The notes under the pieces are model-generated. The model saw only the letters and a program-made list of their open reading frames with translations. It did not search any database and was not told the origin of the DNA. The position numbers and the translations under genes are program-made. Positions 5,644 through 7,236 of a stretch of DNA of 7,236 nucleotides are shown one piece after another. Position 1 is the first letter of the stretch. The number at the start of each line of letters is the position of its first letter. The DNA is taken from positions 1-7,236 of the forward strand of contig JAJRVG010000188.1 in assembly GCA_021545595.1 (NCBI GenBank), given 5' to 3'. The stretch comes from Zetaproteobacteria bacterium (GTDB lineage: Bacteria; Pseudomonadota; Zetaproteobacteria; Mariprofundales; Mariprofundaceae).

Positions 5644-6504
5644 ATGAGAAAACCGATGAAAAAACGTGGTTTGGGACGCGGCCTGGATGCGCTGCTATCC
5701 GACACTCCAATAAAAGAACTGGTAGATGAATCATCTAACATATTGATTTCTAAGATAAAACCAAACTCTTACCAGCCAAGAACACACTTTGACACAGGCG
5801 AGCTGAAGTCTCTAACTGACTCCATTCGAAAAGAGGGGGTATTGCTACCGATTCTGGTTCGACCCTCCGGAGATGGGTATGAACTGATTGCCGGAGAGCG
5901 ACGCTGGCGGGCATCTCAGGCGGCAGGCCTGCTGAAGATTCCAGCCGTTGTTCGTGAGGTTAATGATCTGCAGGCACTGGAGCTCGCCATTATTGAGAAT
6001 GAACAGCGTGATGACCTTACGGCGATTGAATCTGCCCGGGCTTATCAGCGCCTCGTCAGCGAGTTTGGCTACACTCAGCAGCAGGTTGCCGAGCGAATTG
6101 ATGTCTCCCGCGTACAGGTAAGTAATATGATCCGGCTACTTCAGCTTCCGGAAGTGATCCAGAAGATGATCGAGGATAGAAAACTGAATATGGGTCATGC
6201 CCGCCCGCTTGTCGGGCTGGAGCGATCCCGAGCCATTGAACTGGCACGCCATGGCATCGAGCATGAGTGGAGTGCACGTCAGATGGAGAGAGAGGCCAGG
6301 AGGGCTGCAGGGCAGGGAACGAAGAAAGTGACTGCTCATGAGGTTGATGCCGATGTATCCGCACTTCAGGATGAGCTGAGCCGCACCCTGGGGTTACCGG
6401 TTACCTTTCAGTGCAGGAAAAGTGGTGCCGGAGAGTTAAGAATTGCATACACCCGGCCTGAAGAGCTGGACGGCGTACTTAAGCGTTTAAGACGTCCTCT
6501 GTGA
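5644..6504 (+). CDS. parB: chromosome partitioning protein ParB (Spo0J family, parS-binding CTPase clamp)
   Basis: ParB binds parS, hydrolyses CTP, closes into a sliding clamp and activates ParA. The 286-residue protein shows the expected order: a basic N-terminal ParA-stimulating peptide KKRGLGRGLDALL (residues 6-18), a linker, the ParB/Srx nucleotide fold beginning ISKIKPNSYQPR (35-46), CTP-binding motifs GERRWRAS (84-91) and ENEQRDDL (118-125), a helix-turn-helix TQQQVAERIDVSRVQVSNMI (144-163) followed by RLLQLP, MGHARPLVGL, and a C-terminal dimerisation region (about 235-286). ENEQR has a glutamate where many relatives have I or L. The first 130 bp coding for the linker are more AT-rich than the rest. 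The two parS sites in the window are its expected targets. The stop overlaps the mtnA start (GTGA). Confidence 0.96.
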   Translation: MRKPMKKRGLGRGLDALLSDTPIKELVDESSNILISKIKPNSYQPRTHFDTGELKSLTDSIRKEGVLLPILVRPSGDGYELIAGERRWRASQAAGLLKIPAVVREVNDLQALELAIIENEQRDDLTAIESARAYQRLVSEFGYTQQQVAERIDVSRVQVSNMIRLLQLPEVIQKMIEDRKLNMGHARPLVGLERSRAIELARHGIEHEWSARQMEREARRAAGQGTKKVTAHEVDADVSALQDELSRTLGLPVTFQCRKSGAGELRIAYTRPEELDGVLKRLRRPL

Positions 6505-7236
6505 GAGTTAACGGAGAGCACCTCCGTGCCATAAGCTGGGTTGGGGGGGCAAATGGTTTTCTGCAGTGGATTGATCAGTGCCATCTTCCACATCGCTTCA
6601 TATTAAAAGAGAGTCGGGATGCGGAAGCCGTTGCCTGCGCTATTGAGAGCATGGAGGTGCGGGGAGCACCGGCGATTGGCGCTATGGCTGCTTTTGGTCT
6701 GGCTCTGGCTTTTGCTACTGATCGAGATCGGTTTGAGTCGCACTGGCTTCCCCGGTTCAGACGGACACGGCCAACAGCCGTGAATCTCTTCCATGCCTGT
6801 GATGCCATGGAAGCAGTGGCTACAACAGGGGCGACAGAGCAGTTAATGATTGATGCAGCATGTGCCTATGCTGACAGTGAGGTGGAGCGATGCAGAAAGA
6901 TGGGCGAGCATCTGGCAGAGGCTCTGGCCATCGGGGAGCGGCGCATCCTCACCCACTGTAATGCTGGCTGGCTGGCAACGGTGGATTGGGGAACGGCTCT
7001 GTCAGGCATCTACCATCTTGCCAGGGCAGGTGAAACTCCATCCGTACTGGTGGACGAGACCCGGCCCCGCCTTCAAGGGGCAAGACTTACAGCGTGGGAA
7101 CTCTATCAGGAGGGGGTCTCATGTCGGATTCAGGTTGATAGCGCCGCTGCGTGGATGATGGCACAGGGCAGAGTGGATGCGATTGTGGTCGGAGCGGATC
7201 GTATTGCTGCCAACGGTGATGTCGCCAATAAGATAG
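6501..7236 (+). CDS. mtnA: S-methyl-5-thioribose-1-phosphate isomerase MtnA, 3' end missing
   Basis: MtnA converts 5-methylthioribose-1-phosphate to 5-methylthioribulose-1-phosphate in the methionine salvage pathway, which recycles the methylthio group left by polyamine or related synthesis. The frame is open from GTG 6501 to the right edge (245 codons, no stop). Motifs: VRGAPAIGAMAAFGLALA, RPTAVNL, ILTHCNAG with catalytic Cys153, DETRPRLQGARLTAWEL, and VVGADRIAANGDVANKI with catalytic Asp233. About 100 residues should lie beyond the window. Start choice: an in-frame stop lies at 6480-6482, and GTG 6501 is the only usual start codon before the conserved VRGAP block; it overlaps the parB stop as GTGA. 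No good Shine-Dalgarno sequence is visible, so translation may depend on coupling to parB. A run of seven G (6543-6549) lies near the start. Related eIF2B-like or ribose-1,5-bisphosphate isomerases are less likely given these motifs. Confidence 0.93.
   Translation, partial: MRVNGEHLRAISWVGGANGFLQWIDQCHLPHRFILKESRDAEAVACAIESMEVRGAPAIGAMAAFGLALAFATDRDRFESHWLPRFRRTRPTAVNLFHACDAMEAVATTGATEQLMIDAACAYADSEVERCRKMGEHLAEALAIGERRILTHCNAGWLATVDWGTALSGIYHLARAGETPSVLVDETRPRLQGARLTAWELYQEGVSCRIQVDSAAAWMMAQGRVDAIVVGADRIAANGDVANKI

Noticed and set aside
6575..6808. Antisense open frames across the mtnA region
   Set aside because: They are shadows of mtnA, whose + strand frame carries all family motifs including THCNAG and GADRI.
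6850..7158. + strand open frame of 102 codons inside mtnA
   Set aside because: It is in another frame from mtnA and has no recognisable motif; the mtnA frame explains the sequence.

Overview
The window holds seven genes, all on the + strand: the 3' part of mnmE, a complete phosphoribulokinase gene (prkB/cbbP), mnmG, rsmG, parA, parB, and the 5' part of mtnA. This is the origin-proximal housekeeping cluster of many Gram-negative bacteria (mnmE-mnmG-rsmG-parA-parB) with two additions: prkB between mnmE and mnmG, and mtnA directly behind parB. The protein sequences look proteobacterial. The kinase is the roughly 290-residue proteobacterial type, which would suit a chemolithoautotroph, possibly a zetaproteobacterium or a sulfur- or iron-oxidising gammaproteobacterium. 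That placement is inference: no RuBisCO gene is visible, and some heterotrophs also carry this kinase type.

Layout. Bases 1-1178 are mnmE, cut at the left edge. Bases 1179-1325 are a short gap with a weak candidate terminator, a weak candidate promoter and a clear ribosome binding site. Bases 1326-2189 are prkB, closed by a strong intrinsic terminator with a UUCG tetraloop (2214-2237). The rest of the gap before mnmG is AT-rich and carries a perfect 12-bp inverted repeat (2258-2306). From 2388 to the right edge the genes are tightly packed: mnmG and rsmG overlap as ATGA, rsmG and parA are 28 nt apart, parA and parB are 10 nt apart, and parB and mtnA overlap as GTGA. This suggests one mnmG-rsmG-parA-parB-mtnA transcription unit.

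Function. MnmE and MnmG together make the cmnm5U modification at the tRNA wobble position. RsmG methylates 16S rRNA. ParA, ParB and parS segregate the chromosome. Two perfect parS sites sit exactly at the 5' ends of mnmG and parA, so each gene's first codons (MFHVKH) are the parS sequence itself. PrkB makes ribulose-1,5-bisphosphate. MtnA acts in methionine salvage.

I found no mobile element, CRISPR array, RNA gene or defence system, and nothing that amounts to a wholly new system. The most notable points are the parS/start-codon fusion, the kinase gene splitting mnmE from mnmG, the unexplained AT-rich dyad before mnmG, a short and diverged RsmG, and mtnA coupled to parB.
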